Positions 11,601 through 20,583 of a stretch of 64,000 nt of DNA are shown piece after piece. The notes under the pieces are model-generated. The model saw nothing but the letters and a program-made list of their open reading frames with translations. It did not search any database and was not told the origin of the DNA. Position numbers and translations under genes: made by a program. The first letter of the stretch is position 1, and every line of letters begins with the position of its first letter. Source of the DNA: an uncultured Flavobacteriales bacterium (GTDB lineage: Bacteria > Bacteroidota > Bacteroidia > Flavobacteriales > BACL11); NCBI GenBank assembly GCA_905181585.1, contig CAJIYG010000009.1, forward strand, positions 1 through 64,000. The letters run 5' to 3'.

Positions 11601-14600
11601 ACAAACATCACATGATCCGTAATTATCATTTGATACATGGCCAACTGCAATAATCGCCTCTCTATTAGCATAAGAGTAGTAGTCTGTAATTGGAGCACAA
11701 GTACCTCCGTTAACCATATCATCAATTAAGTTTTCTTGACCAGCAAAGTTATCAGTAGCATATTTGTGTTCAAAAGAACCAAGAGGAAGATCAACAGTAA
11801 CACTGTAAATTCCATCTCCATCAGGGTCAGTCATTGGAACACAACCACCACACCACCCAAATACTGGGCTTTCAAGAGAAACTGTTGTAAAAGATGTTTG
11901 GTCTTCACAATTCATTTCAACATTAAATGTTGAAGAGTAAAGACAAGAACCATCATCTACTAAAGCAGTTGCATCATAATTTGCAGCAGATAAATCGATA
12001 CAACCTGAAGGAATTGGAGTACAGTAGCTTCCTGTATAAGGAGCACCACCTGTTAGTACGTCTATTCCCGTTGCATCATCTGTAAGTATCCAGCTAACTT
12101 CACTTGTAAAAGATCCTCCGCCACACGTTATTGTATAACAAACATTGTCTGGAACACAAACAGTTGCTGTTCCAGTTGATCCTGTTGATATTGTTGCGTT
12201 AAGATATTGCCATCCGTTTGCATCAGTTACTACAAAAGCATTTCCATTCCATCCGTCTCCATAAGAATCGTTCATCGTAACAGTTAGTGAAACACAATTT
12301 GAATATGTACATGAACCGTCATCCATTGAAGCAGTTGCATCATAATTAGATGCAAGAGGATTTGTACATCCTGATATAGGCATTTCCATTAACCTTGTAA
12401 GATCAATTGCCATGTCAGACGTGTATGAAGTTCCATTTACACTTTGAATTCTTAAATCTATTTGAGATGTATATGTACTAAGGTCAACTGTAGCTTCGTT
12501 CCAAACATTTCCTTGATCTCCTGAGAGTGTCCAAACATTTGTCCAGTTTGCTCCATTATCAGTTGAAACATCAACATTTAGAGTTCCCATTGCCGCTCCA
12601 TACATGTGATATCCAAAAACAAATGATGCAGCATTCCATGCTGTAGGGTCAATGCAGTCTAATGTTAGATTTGCAATATTTCCTGAAACATTAGGAAAGC
12701 CTGATTCAATAAACATATAATAAGAGCCATCTAATCCTGTAGTTGGACCAGTACTAGAAGAAGGGGTTCCTCCAGAGTCTCTTATCCAATCGTCCATCAT
12801 CTCCAGTATCTTGATTCCAAGCTCCAAGGTCTGTTTCAAAACTTTCTGTTGTGTCTGCATCTAAACAAGGGTATGTACAACTTCCATTATCAAAAAGAAC
12901 AGATGCGTCATAATCAGCTGAAAGTGGGTCTGTACATCCATAACATACAGAATTTCCAAAACCACCATTGTAAGGGTCTCCTCCTGATAGTACTAAAGCT
13001 CCAGAAGCATCATTTAACACCCATGTGTGCTCATAAGAATAGCTACCACCACCAACAACTAATGTGAAGCAATTATCTGCAGAAGAAAAAGTTTCTGTTT
13101 GAGTTGCCTCCTGAACTTACAGTGTAAGGTCCATAAACAGTTCCTGATGTTGTGCTTGTAGCAGTCCAGCTTGCTCCATCCCAGCCATCACCCCAAGAGT
13201 CTGTCATAATTAGAGTGTAAGTATCTAAACACGATCCATCATCATCTGTAGCAGATGCATCATAATTATCAAAATTAGGATCCATACAGCCAGGAATAGA
13301 ATTGTATAGCATTACATCATCTAAAAGTAAATCATTCATGTAATCACATGATTCACCACTACTTTCACCTCTAAATCTAATTTGAGCGCTTCCACTATTA
13401 TCAAATCCAGTAAGTGCGTATGAATAAGTGTTCCACCCTGTAGCGTTAAGTTGTAAAACTACAACAGAATTCCATGTTGTTCCATCATAAGCTTCAACAT
13501 GAAGAATGTTATTTTGGGCACATGTATAAGTTCCTAAATCACTAAAATAATCAAACTTAAGAGTTGGGTTAGATAATCCAGAAACATCAACGTCTTCTAC
13601 TTCTAAAATAACGCCTACATCTGTACTTGAGAAATCTATCCAAGCAAATTCTCCCGCTGTTCTGTCGTTTCCTACAGATGTGCTAGCGTTAAATCCAGGA
13701 TTTCCTGTAAACACCCATCCAGAACCGCTTGTTTGGCTAATTGCCCATTGATTAGGACTACAAACACCAACAGGAAGAAGCCCTGTGCTAAAAGTTTCAT
13801 GAGTTGGAGCTGGAGCTCCACAAGGAGCAAAAGAGCAGCTTCCATCATCTAAATCAGCTGTAATATCGTAATTTGTTGCATTAGGGTCAGTACAACCAGA
13901 AGTACATGTCCCCCAGCTTCCTGTATAAGGGTCTCCTCCAGATAAAATAGAAGTTCCAGATTCATCTAATAAATCCCAAGAATGTTCATAAGTAAAACTT
14001 CCACCTCCCATTACTACTGTATGACAAGCATCTGCAGAAGAGAAAGTTTCTGTGTTAGTTGCTCCAGTACTTACAGTATATGGTCCATAGACTGTTCCAG
14101 TTGTTGTACCAGTTGCTGTCCAGCTTGATCCATCCCAACCATCACCATAAGAATCTGTCATATTTAAAGTGTAGCTGTTTGTACACACAGGGTACATGCA
14201 AGAAGCGTCATAGATCGTATTTGTTCCATCAGTACAATTAACAGCACCAAAAATCCAGTTTCCACCATCAAATGTTACTGAGCCTGAAGCATCTTTATAA
14301 GCCCAAGAATCCATATATTCCCAAGACTCACCAGACCCATCAGTATCAATATCTCCAAAAGTCTCAACAACAGCTCCGTTCATAAACAGCTCAATTGCAT
14401 CATCTCCATTTTGTGAAATGTCATTATTTGCTTGAAGAATATGATCAAAAGTTCCCCAGCATCCAGCAAAATAATTTCCCATCACAGTAATATCTCTTGC
14501 AACTATTATGTCTTCTCCAGCTAAAACTGAAATGGCATCAAACGTGTATTCTAAACCATCTGTACCTCCACCGTTATTTGCAACACCTATTCCGTAAATA

Positions 14601-15463
14601 CTTAAGTCAGTAATATCTTGAAGGGCTCTAACATGAATAGCTTTTCCTGCATCTCCACTAAGACCAAAATCAATAATTCCTTGTAAAGCCAAATCTACTG
14701 TTGGTGGAGGCAATAAATTACATCCGTTGTAAGGAGCAGAAAATGTAGCGTCTTCTGTAATTGTAACTTGTCTATTTGTAAAAGTTCCATTGTCAGAAGT
14801 TGTAATAAATTCTGCACATCCTAATGTTGGATCTAAAGACTCTTGAATTGCCCATCCGTCTGCAGAGAACTTATACTCTGGAGTAGCTCCTGAAGCTACA
14901 AGTGCAGTATGTTGCCATACATTATCACCATCCGCATCAGTCATAGGCCAGCAGTTTCCACACCAGTTGTTTAATGTACTGTTTACTTCTGGAGTAGTAA
15001 AAGCATCTGTACATGTGCTCATGTCTACCTCAAAAGTTACGCTGTAATGTGAAGGAGCGACACTACAATCATCACAAGAATTCCAGCAAACAACTCCTAA
15101 ATCTGTGTCTCCACTTACATTTAGTGTTCGGTTTACATTTCCTGTTGAACCGTCATTTGTACAAGGATCTCCGGCGAAAAGATTTTCTTGGATAGTCCAA
15201 GTGTCTGCAGAGAATTTATACTCATAATCAGTATTTATATCAATTGTTCCAGTTACGTCCCAAATGTTATCGCCGTCAGCATCTGACATAGCCCAACAAT
15301 TTCCGCACCAGCTGTTAAAAGTCCCATTAACTTCAGGAGTAGTAAATGCATCAGTAACATTTTGCATATCTACTCTAAAAGTAACAGTAGCTGTTTGTGC
15401 CTGCACGTTAAGTGCTGAAAAGAACACTAAAAAGCTTAGTATTAGTTTAGTAAAGTATTTCAT
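8633..15463 (-). CDS. Giant (~2,270 aa) modular secreted surface protein with six WCGxC modules, MAM-like, LTD-like, Fn3-like domains and T9SS type A tail; frame-broken
   Basis: Signal peptide 1-23 (NVQAQ). Order along the protein: two WCGxC modules (15394-14720); a lamin-tail-like domain as in some secreted nucleases (IYGIGVANNGGGTDG, NGDDAIELF; about 14705-14200); a DSYGDGWDG domain (13900-14175); a MAM/concanavalin-like domain (13310-13820); a second DSYGDGWDG domain (12960-13220); a clear MAM domain (12400-12860); a third DSYGDGWDG domain (12010-12300); four more WCGxC-type modules (11940-10390), the last with a jelly-roll-like insertion (TNGDFSADGADW, 10060-10390); Fn3-like modules (about 9000-9900); and a type A sorting domain (YPNPSNDIFNISF to KKIVLQ). 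Nine GC[TMI][DN]...NYD...DDGSC repeats separate them. Frame breaks near 13065, 12800, 10640 and several between 9080 and 9900. No catalytic motif is seen; probably an adhesin or glycan-binding scaffold. Confidence 0.75.
10390..11900 (-). repeat. Three near-identical intragenic repeats encoding the ESP-WCGGC module
   Basis: Copies at about 10390-10660, 10790-11070 and 11640-11900 share long runs of nearly identical DNA, for example the stretch for GQE[DN]LIDDMVNGGTCAP and DYYSYANR. Their spacing of roughly 400 and 830 bases matches one or two module-plus-Cys-repeat units. The divergent module at 11200-11525 lies between the second and third copies. High DNA-level similarity points to recent duplication or gene conversion inside the gene. 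It may also have caused assembly errors, since a frame break lies beside the first copy at about 10640. Confidence 0.8.
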
Positions 15464-15490
15464 ATTAACTTGTTTAATTATTAAAGTTCA

Positions 15491-15498
15491 GAAAGGTA
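15491..15498 (-). promoter_or_regulatory. Possible -7 box (TACCTTTC) of the giant surface protein
   Basis: On the minus strand it reads TACCTTTC, one mismatch from TAnnTTTG, 27 bases before the ATG at 15463. A TTG about 22 bases further upstream could serve as the -33 element. The 275-base intergenic space (15464-15738) shows no gene or RNA. Confidence 0.3.
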
Positions 15499-15738
15499 AG
15501 AAAAAAATCACTTAGTGAAACAAGGACACTTACTTTTTTTTCTAGAGATAAAGTACTTGATTAAGCTATTTATGTAAATAGCATGATTTTTTTTAACTTA
15601 ATTTAAACTTAAGATGTGTACAGAATTTACTAATTCATATTCAAAAAAAATGAATTATAATGATTTAAATATTTGGGGTAAACGCTCTTTTAAGTGTAAA
15701 TTTTTTATTAATCAAAACATAATCATGGATGAAGTATT

Positions 15739-16752
15739 TTAACTATTGTTTTTTTTGTCTATGTGTTTGATGAGCTCTAATATTTTATGTGAATAAGCCC
15801 ATTCATTATCATACCAAAATATTAATTTAAAAAATGTATCATCAATTTGCATACTTGCTTTTTCATCAAAAATTGAAGAATGACTATTGCCTAAAAAATC
15901 ATTTGATACAACATCGATATTTGTATATCCAACAATACCTTTATATCTTTTAGATTTAGCAGCATTTTTTATTGATTCACAGATTTTCTCAAATGAAACA
16001 ATTTCATTAAAATTTATACTTAAATCTACAACAGAAACATTTGCTGTAGGAACTCTAAAGGACATCCCGTTAAGTTTATTTTTAAGATTTGGCAGGATTT
16101 TTGTCACTGCTTTAGCGGCTCCAGTTGAAGAAGGAATAATATTTTGCATTGCAGACCTTCCAAGTCTCCAGTTTTTTGGAGAAGCTCCATCTACAATCTT
16201 TTGAGTTGCTGTTGAAGCATGAATTGTTGTCATTTGACCGCTTTTAACATCAAATTCTCTGTCTAAAATCTCCATAATTGGAGTCAAACAATTTGTTGTA
16301 CAAGATGCGTTTGATATAATTTTCATTTCTTTTCTATATTCAGCGTGATTTACCCCCATAACAAACATTGGTGTGTCGTCTTTAGGTGGGGCAGATAAGA
16401 CTACATTTTTTACCCCCTCTTGAATGTGTTTTTTTGCATCCTCTTTTGTTAAAAAAAGACCAGTAGACTCTACAATATATTCAGCACCATATTTTTTCCA
16501 TGAGATCTTTTCTGGGTTTTTCTCACAAACAACAGATATTTTTTGATCGTCAATAAACAAATGATTTTCATCAAAATGAATTTTGTTTTTTAATACACCA
16601 TTTGACGAATCATGTTTTAAAAGATAGGCTAGGTAATCTGTAGCAACAAGATCATTAATTGCCACAACCTCTATCTCTGGCATGCTTAAAGCATTTCTTA
16701 AAACCATTCTACCAATTCTTCCAAATCCGTTTATTCCAATTTTTATACTCAT
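15739..16752 (-). CDS. gap: Glyceraldehyde-3-phosphate dehydrogenase, type I
   Basis: Cytoplasmic glycolytic and gluconeogenic enzyme converting glyceraldehyde-3-phosphate, NAD+ and phosphate to 1,3-bisphosphoglycerate. It has 337 residues, the normal length. Visible are the Rossmann motif INGFGRIGR (7-15), Asn33-Asp34 in AINDL (favouring NAD+), the active-site SNASCTTNC with Cys151, and His178 in TTIHAST. The C-terminal WYDNEWAYSHK is also typical. It is monocistronic, with its own promoter at 16781-16812, and divergent from a BadF-type sugar kinase, a pairing known in Bacteroidota. No frame problems. Confidence 0.97.
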   Translation of the reverse strand: MSIKIGINGFGRIGRMVLRNALSMPEIEVVAINDLVATDYLAYLLKHDSSNGVLKNKIHFDENHLFIDDQKISVVCEKNPEKISWKKYGAEYIVESTGLFLTKEDAKKHIQEGVKNVVLSAPPKDDTPMFVMGVNHAEYRKEMKIISNASCTTNCLTPIMEILDREFDVKSGQMTTIHASTATQKIVDGASPKNWRLGRSAMQNIIPSSTGAAKAVTKILPNLKNKLNGMSFRVPTANVSVVDLSINFNEIVSFEKICESIKNAAKSKRYKGIVGYTNIDVVSNDFLGNSHSSIFDEKASMQIDDTFFKLIFWYDNEWAYSHKILELIKHIDKKNNS

Positions 16753-16780
16753 TTTCTTTTATAATATGTTAATACGAATA

Positions 16781-16812
16781 CAAACTTAGTGTATTTTATA
16801 CACAACCTGCAA
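16781..16812 (-). promoter_or_regulatory. gap promoter (-33 TTG, -7 TAAGTTTG)
   Basis: On the minus strand TAAGTTTG at 16788-16781 matches TAnnTTTG perfectly, and TTG at 16812-16810 precedes it by 21 bases, the usual Bacteroidota spacing. The start codon follows 28 bases after the box. Confidence 0.6.
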
Positions 16813-16850
16813 ATTGTTGTTAATTTTTCTGAATCACATTTAAAAAAAAC

Positions 16851-16858
16851 TATTTTTG
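16851..16858 (+). promoter_or_regulatory. Possible -7 box (TATTTTTG) of the BadF-type kinase
   Basis: It reads TATTTTTG, a match to TAnnTTTG, 18 bases before the ATG at 16877. No TTG stands at a standard distance upstream, so support is moderate. Together with the gap promoter it makes this 124-base gap a divergent promoter region. Confidence 0.35.
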
Positions 16859-16876
16859 CTGCCTTAAAATTATTTT

Positions 16877-17756
16877 ATGATACTAATAGCTGACAGTGGG
16901 TCCACAAAATGTAGTTGGGCAATTTGTGATAAAAAAGGAACAATTATTGATAGATGTTCAACAATAGGCTTTAACCCTTATTTTATCTCATCTTCTGCAA
17001 TACTTAATAAGTTAGAATCTTCAGACTTAGCAGATATTAAGGAAAGTGTGAGTAAAGTATATTTTTATGGCGCAGGATGCTCATCTGAAAAAATGAATAA
17101 AATAGTTGAAGACTCCATTTAAAAAGTTTTTTGTTAATTCTGAAATTAATGTTTTACACGATTTAGATGCTGCTTGCTATTCGATGTATGACGGAACACC
17201 ATCCATTACGGGCATTCTAGGGACAGGCTCAAATTCCTGTTTGTTTGATGGAGAAAAAATTCACGAAAGCGCTCCTTCTCTTGGATACACTCTTGGTGAT
17301 GAGGCCTCTGGAAACTACATTGGTAGAAAATTAATTAATCTTTATTTCAATAATAAGCTTTCTGATGATTTAAAATCTAAATACGAAGAAAAATATGAAA
17401 CAGATATTGCAAAAATAAATGCGAATGTTTATTCAGGATCTAGAGCAAATGTTTATTTAGCTAAATTTTTTCCATTTGTTTCAGATAATAAGAAAGATCC
17501 TCAAATGCAAAAGTTGATACTTGATTGTTTAGATGAGTTTTTTTACCTTCATATTTCTTGCTTTGAAAATTATGAAAGCCACAAAATTAATTTTATTGGA
17601 TCCGTTGCTTATTTTTTACAAGAAGAACTTGCAAAGATTGCTACAAAATATAATTGTACATTAGGAATGGTTATAAAAAACCCTATCGATAAACTTATAG
17701 AGTATCATTTTAATAAAATAAAGACTAGCCTTTATAAATCAAACTTTATTCCTTGA
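16877..17756 (+). CDS. BadF/BadG-type ATPase, N-acetylglucosamine kinase-like; one frame break
   Basis: ASKHA-fold kinase of the BadF/BadG/BcrA family, whose Bacteroidota members are usually annotated as N-acetylglucosamine kinases. The phosphate-1 loop is ILIADSGSTKCSW at the N-terminus, and the phosphate-2 and sugar-binding region is GILGTGSNSC followed by GYTLGDEASGNYIG. The frame breaks at about 17115, where the first part ends IVEDSI and the second resumes TPFKKFFVNSEINVLHDLDAAC; the joined length of about 292 residues fits the family. It overlaps the 3' end of the convergent aldehyde dehydrogenase by 25 bases. The exact sugar substrate cannot be read from sequence; GlcNAc or glucosamine is the family-based guess. 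Confidence 0.8.
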
Positions 17757-19279
17757 GCAAGAGGAAGCTTGTCGGTGTAGTTAATAGTATTTGTTTGTCT
17801 TCTCATGTATATTTTCCAAGCATCACTACCACTTTCTCTTCCTCCACCAGTTTCTTTTTCCCCACCAAAAGCACCACCAATTTCAGCGCCACTTGTACCA
17901 ATATTTACATTTGCTATTCCACAATCACTTCCAGAAGCTGAAAGGAAAGCCTCAGCCTCTCTAAGGTTATTAGTCATAATAGCAGAAGAAAGTCCTTGTT
18001 TGACATTATTTTGAAGCTCAATTGCTTCATCAAGATCTTTATATTTCATTACATACAATATAGGAGCAAATGTTTCATCTTGTACGATTTCAAAATGATT
18101 TTCAGCCTCAATTATAACTGGCTTGACATAGCAACCACTTTCATAGCCATCACCTTTTAATACACCGCCCTCAACTAGCACATTGCCACCTTCTTTTTTT
18201 GCTTTTTCTATCGCATTTAGATACATTTCTACAGCTTGTTTATCAATTAAAGGTCCAACATGATTATTTTCATCTAAAGGATTTCCAATTTTTAGTTGCT
18301 TATATGCGCTAGAGAGTTTTTGAGTTACTTCAGCATATTTTGACTCATGAATGATAAGTCTTCTTGTAGAGGTACATCTTTGGCCACAAGTCCCCACCGC
18401 TCCAAATAAAGCGCCTATTATTGTTATTTCTAAATCAGCTTCTGGAGAAATTATTATAGAGTTATTTCCGCCCAGCTCTAGCAGAGACTTCCCAAATCTT
18501 GCAGCTACCTTTTGACCAACTATTCTTCCCATTCTTGTAGATCCTGTAGCAGAAACTAAAGGAATTCTATTATCTGCAGTCATTAGCTCCCCAACTTTAT
18601 AATCTCCATTAATTAAGCATGATATCCCCTCAGGAAGATTATTTTCTTTAGCAACTTCGTTCCAAATATTTTGACACGCGATTCCACAGATTGGAGCTTT
18701 TTCAGAGGGTTTCCACACACAAACATCACCTGATATCCAAGCCAATGCCGTATTCCAACACCAAACTGCAACAGGGAAATTAAATGCAGAAATAATTCCT
18801 ACAACCCCCAAAGGGTGATATTGCTCATACATTCTATGGCCTGGTCTTTCTGAGTGCATTGTCAGACCGTGTAATTGTCTTGAAAGCCCAACTGCAAAGT
18901 CACAGATATCTATCATTTCTTGTACTTCTCCAAGACCTTCTTGAAGAGATTTACCCATTTCATAGGAGACTAATTCTCCAAGAGGCTGCTTATATTTTCT
19001 AAGTTTCTCACCATACTGCCTAACAATTTCTCCTCTTAATGGGGCAGGTTTTTTTCTCCAATCTTTAAAAGCTTTGCTGGCTTGAGATAAAACTTTATCA
19101 TAATCAGCTGCTGTTGTTGAAGAAACTTTTCCAATTAATTTCCCGTCAACTGGTGAATATGACGATATGTTCTCTCCACTTCCAAAAGAATTTAAGCCAG
19201 TTGAGGTTCCCAAATTAATTGCTTTTATGCCTAAAGAATTTAGTGTGATATTAATGTCTAATGATTTTTTTTGCGCCAT
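17732..19279 (-). CDS. Aldehyde dehydrogenase, ALDH7 (alpha-aminoadipic semialdehyde dehydrogenase) type
   Basis: NAD(P)+-dependent aldehyde dehydrogenase of 515 residues. The catalytic Cys302 lies in GTCGQRCTSTRR, the general base Glu269 in LLELGGNNS and the cofactor/oxyanion Asn167 in SAFNFPV. The residues around the active site (ELGGNN, GQRCTSTRRL) and NIGTSGAEIGGAFGGEK near the C-terminus are typical of ALDH7/antiquitin, which oxidises alpha-aminoadipic semialdehyde in lysine breakdown or betaine-type aldehydes. Last gene of a six-gene run that begins with the M23 peptidase at 25415, 27 bases after the antiporter. The lysine link is family knowledge; no other lysine gene is in view. Confidence 0.88.
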   Translation of the reverse strand: MAQKKSLDINITLNSLGIKAINLGTSTGLNSFGSGENISSYSPVDGKLIGKVSSTTAADYDKVLSQASKAFKDWRKKPAPLRGEIVRQYGEKLRKYKQPLGELVSYEMGKSLQEGLGEVQEMIDICDFAVGLSRQLHGLTMHSERPGHRMYEQYHPLGVVGIISAFNFPVAVWCWNTALAWISGDVCVWKPSEKAPICGIACQNIWNEVAKENNLPEGISCLINGDYKVGELMTADNRIPLVSATGSTRMGRIVGQKVAARFGKSLLELGGNNSIIISPEADLEITIIGALFGAVGTCGQRCTSTRRLIIHESKYAEVTQKLSSAYKQLKIGNPLDENNHVGPLIDKQAVEMYLNAIEKAKKEGGNVLVEGGVLKGDGYESGCYVKPVIIEAENHFEIVQDETFAPILYVMKYKDLDEAIELQNNVKQGLSSAIMTNNLREAEAFLSASGSDCGIANVNIGTSGAEIGGAFGGEKETGGGRESGSDAWKIYMRRQTNTINYTDKLPLAQGIKFDL

Positions 19280-19306
19280 AATTAATGCTTTGTTTATTAA
19301 ATGATT

Positions 19307-20581
19307 TTATAGATTTTCTATAGTTATTTCTTCATTTTTTGCCTCTTCTTCTTCTTCTTCTTCTTCTTCTTCTTCTTCTATTTTTTTATTTAATTCTTGT
19401 TTTTTCTTGAAGCTAATTAATCCTGAAGTCATTATTATACATGAGATAAATATTACAAAAAGAAGCACTCCGTTGAAATCATGCTGATCTGTTATTTCTT
19501 TTGGAATCGCAAAGAAAAGAAGTATTGTTATCAAACCTCTAGGGGCTAGAAAAACTTGTGGAAAAATATCTTTACCACTAAATATTAATAATGATAGTAT
19601 TCGCACAATATATATTATTAAAAGTATTACTCCTCCAACAAATACAGTTTTAAGATTAAACATTGATGAAAGAGAGATAGACCATCCAAAAATGATAAAA
19701 AAGAATGTTCTAATAACAAATGCAGACTCCCCCGTAATAACTTTAAAGTCAGCGAGAACACTATTTACTTTGTCGTGATCAAGTAGTTTTATTAAACCTC
19801 CCTTAAAAAACAATTTGTAATTATTTAGAATCACACCAAAAATTAAGATTATTATTAGTGAGGATAAATGAAACATTTTTCCAATCGCGTATAACAATAA
19901 GAGAATAGATATTAGTAAGAAAAGCTTATTATGTCCTTTTAGTTTTTGGAAAATATAAATTAAAATATATGATGCTATTATTGAAAAAACAATTGTAAAA
20001 ATTAAGTTACTAAAGACCTCTCCGTATATTTCTGATTTACTATCTGGCCCTAAAAAACTCATTACACTATAAAAACCAATTATTCCCAGAATATCAGAGA
20101 ATGTGCTCTCATAAATCATAAACTCTCTTTTGTATTCACTTAGAGAATCTATACTTGGAAGAATTATTGCAGAGCTTAAAATAGAAAGAGGAATAGTGTA
20201 TAGTAAGGCCTCTATAATACTCATTTCAAAAGCATAGCACAAAAACTCTGCACTTGCGTATGCTGTTGCAATTAGCCCAATCGTTGCAACCAGAAGAGAT
20301 TTGATAATAACACCTATTTTTTCTTTCAAAAGCTCTAAATCTAGAGCGGCTTCTAGCACAATAAGTATCAACCCAACCACACCAAGAACTTCAAGAATTG
20401 GGAATAAGTTTGGTTTAGCTATACCAGCTGCTATTAGTCCAAAATTTATTATTATACCGGATACAATAAGCATTAAAACAGCAGGGATGCCACTTTTTTT
20501 AGCATAGATATTATAGAAGTAAGACACTATAATAGTGGCCGAAAAAATAATTATTAATGAATATGAACTTAGTTGCTCCAT
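19307..20581 (-). CDS. Cation:proton antiporter (CPA family) with poly-glutamate tail
   Basis: Integral membrane antiporter of 424 residues with about 11-12 hydrophobic segments, resembling NhaP/KefB-type monovalent cation/H+ exchangers: GLILIVLEAALDLEL in the early core, ESTFSDILGIIGFY with the acidic pair region, and FLAPRGLITILLF, the arginine-containing motif of CPA1 members. The cytoplasmic C-terminus ends in about a dozen consecutive glutamates encoded by a (CTT)n tract on the plus strand, followed by AKNEEITIENL. It lies 2 bases after rseP. Whether Na+ or K+ is moved cannot be decided here. No TrkA-N domain is fused. Confidence 0.8.
   Translation of the reverse strand: MEQLSSYSLIIIFSATIIVSYFYNIYAKKSGIPAVLMLIVSGIIINFGLIAAGIAKPNLFPILEVLGVVGLILIVLEAALDLELLKEKIGVIIKSLLVATIGLIATAYASAEFLCYAFEMSIIEALLYTIPLSILSSAIILPSIDSLSEYKREFMIYESTFSDILGIIGFYSVMSFLGPDSKSEIYGEVFSNLIFTIVFSIIASYILIYIFQKLKGHNKLFLLISILLLLYAIGKMFHLSSLIIILIFGVILNNYKLFFKGGLIKLLDHDKVNSVLADFKVITGESAFVIRTFFFIIFGWSISLSSMFNLKTVFVGGVILLIIYIVRILSLLIFSGKDIFPQVFLAPRGLITILLFFAIPKEITDQHDFNGVLLFVIFISCIIMTSGLISFKKKQELNKKIEEEEEEEEEEEEAKNEEITIENL
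19343..19379 (-). repeat. CTT/GAA trinucleotide repeat within the antiporter gene
   Basis: Eleven perfect CTT units (GAA on the coding strand) plus one GAG codon encode a run of about 12 glutamates near the antiporter's C-terminus. Whole-codon slippage would change tail length without breaking the frame. Confidence 0.9.
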
Positions 20582-20583
20582 TT

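Noticed and set aside
10390..11900. Periodic repeats as a possible CRISPR array.
   Set aside because: Repeat units are hundreds of bases long and encode protein modules in frame, with no short repeat/spacer structure.
10195..15195. Short plus-strand open frames opposite the giant gene.
   Set aside because: They are antisense shadows of Cys- and Gly-rich repeat coding sequence with no signal, promoter or homology.
4900..15350. WCGSC, WCGNC, WCGDC and WCGGC resemble the thioredoxin active site WCGPC.
   Set aside because: The motif recurs in tandem sandwich-like modules without the rest of a thioredoxin fold (no cis-Pro region, wrong length), and one copy lacks the cysteines, so redox catalysis is unlikely.
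15565..15582. Inverted repeat GCTATTTA-TG-TAAATAGC followed by a T-run on the plus strand.
   Set aside because: No plus-strand gene precedes it, and on the minus strand it has no T-run after the stem, so a terminator role for gap is not supported.
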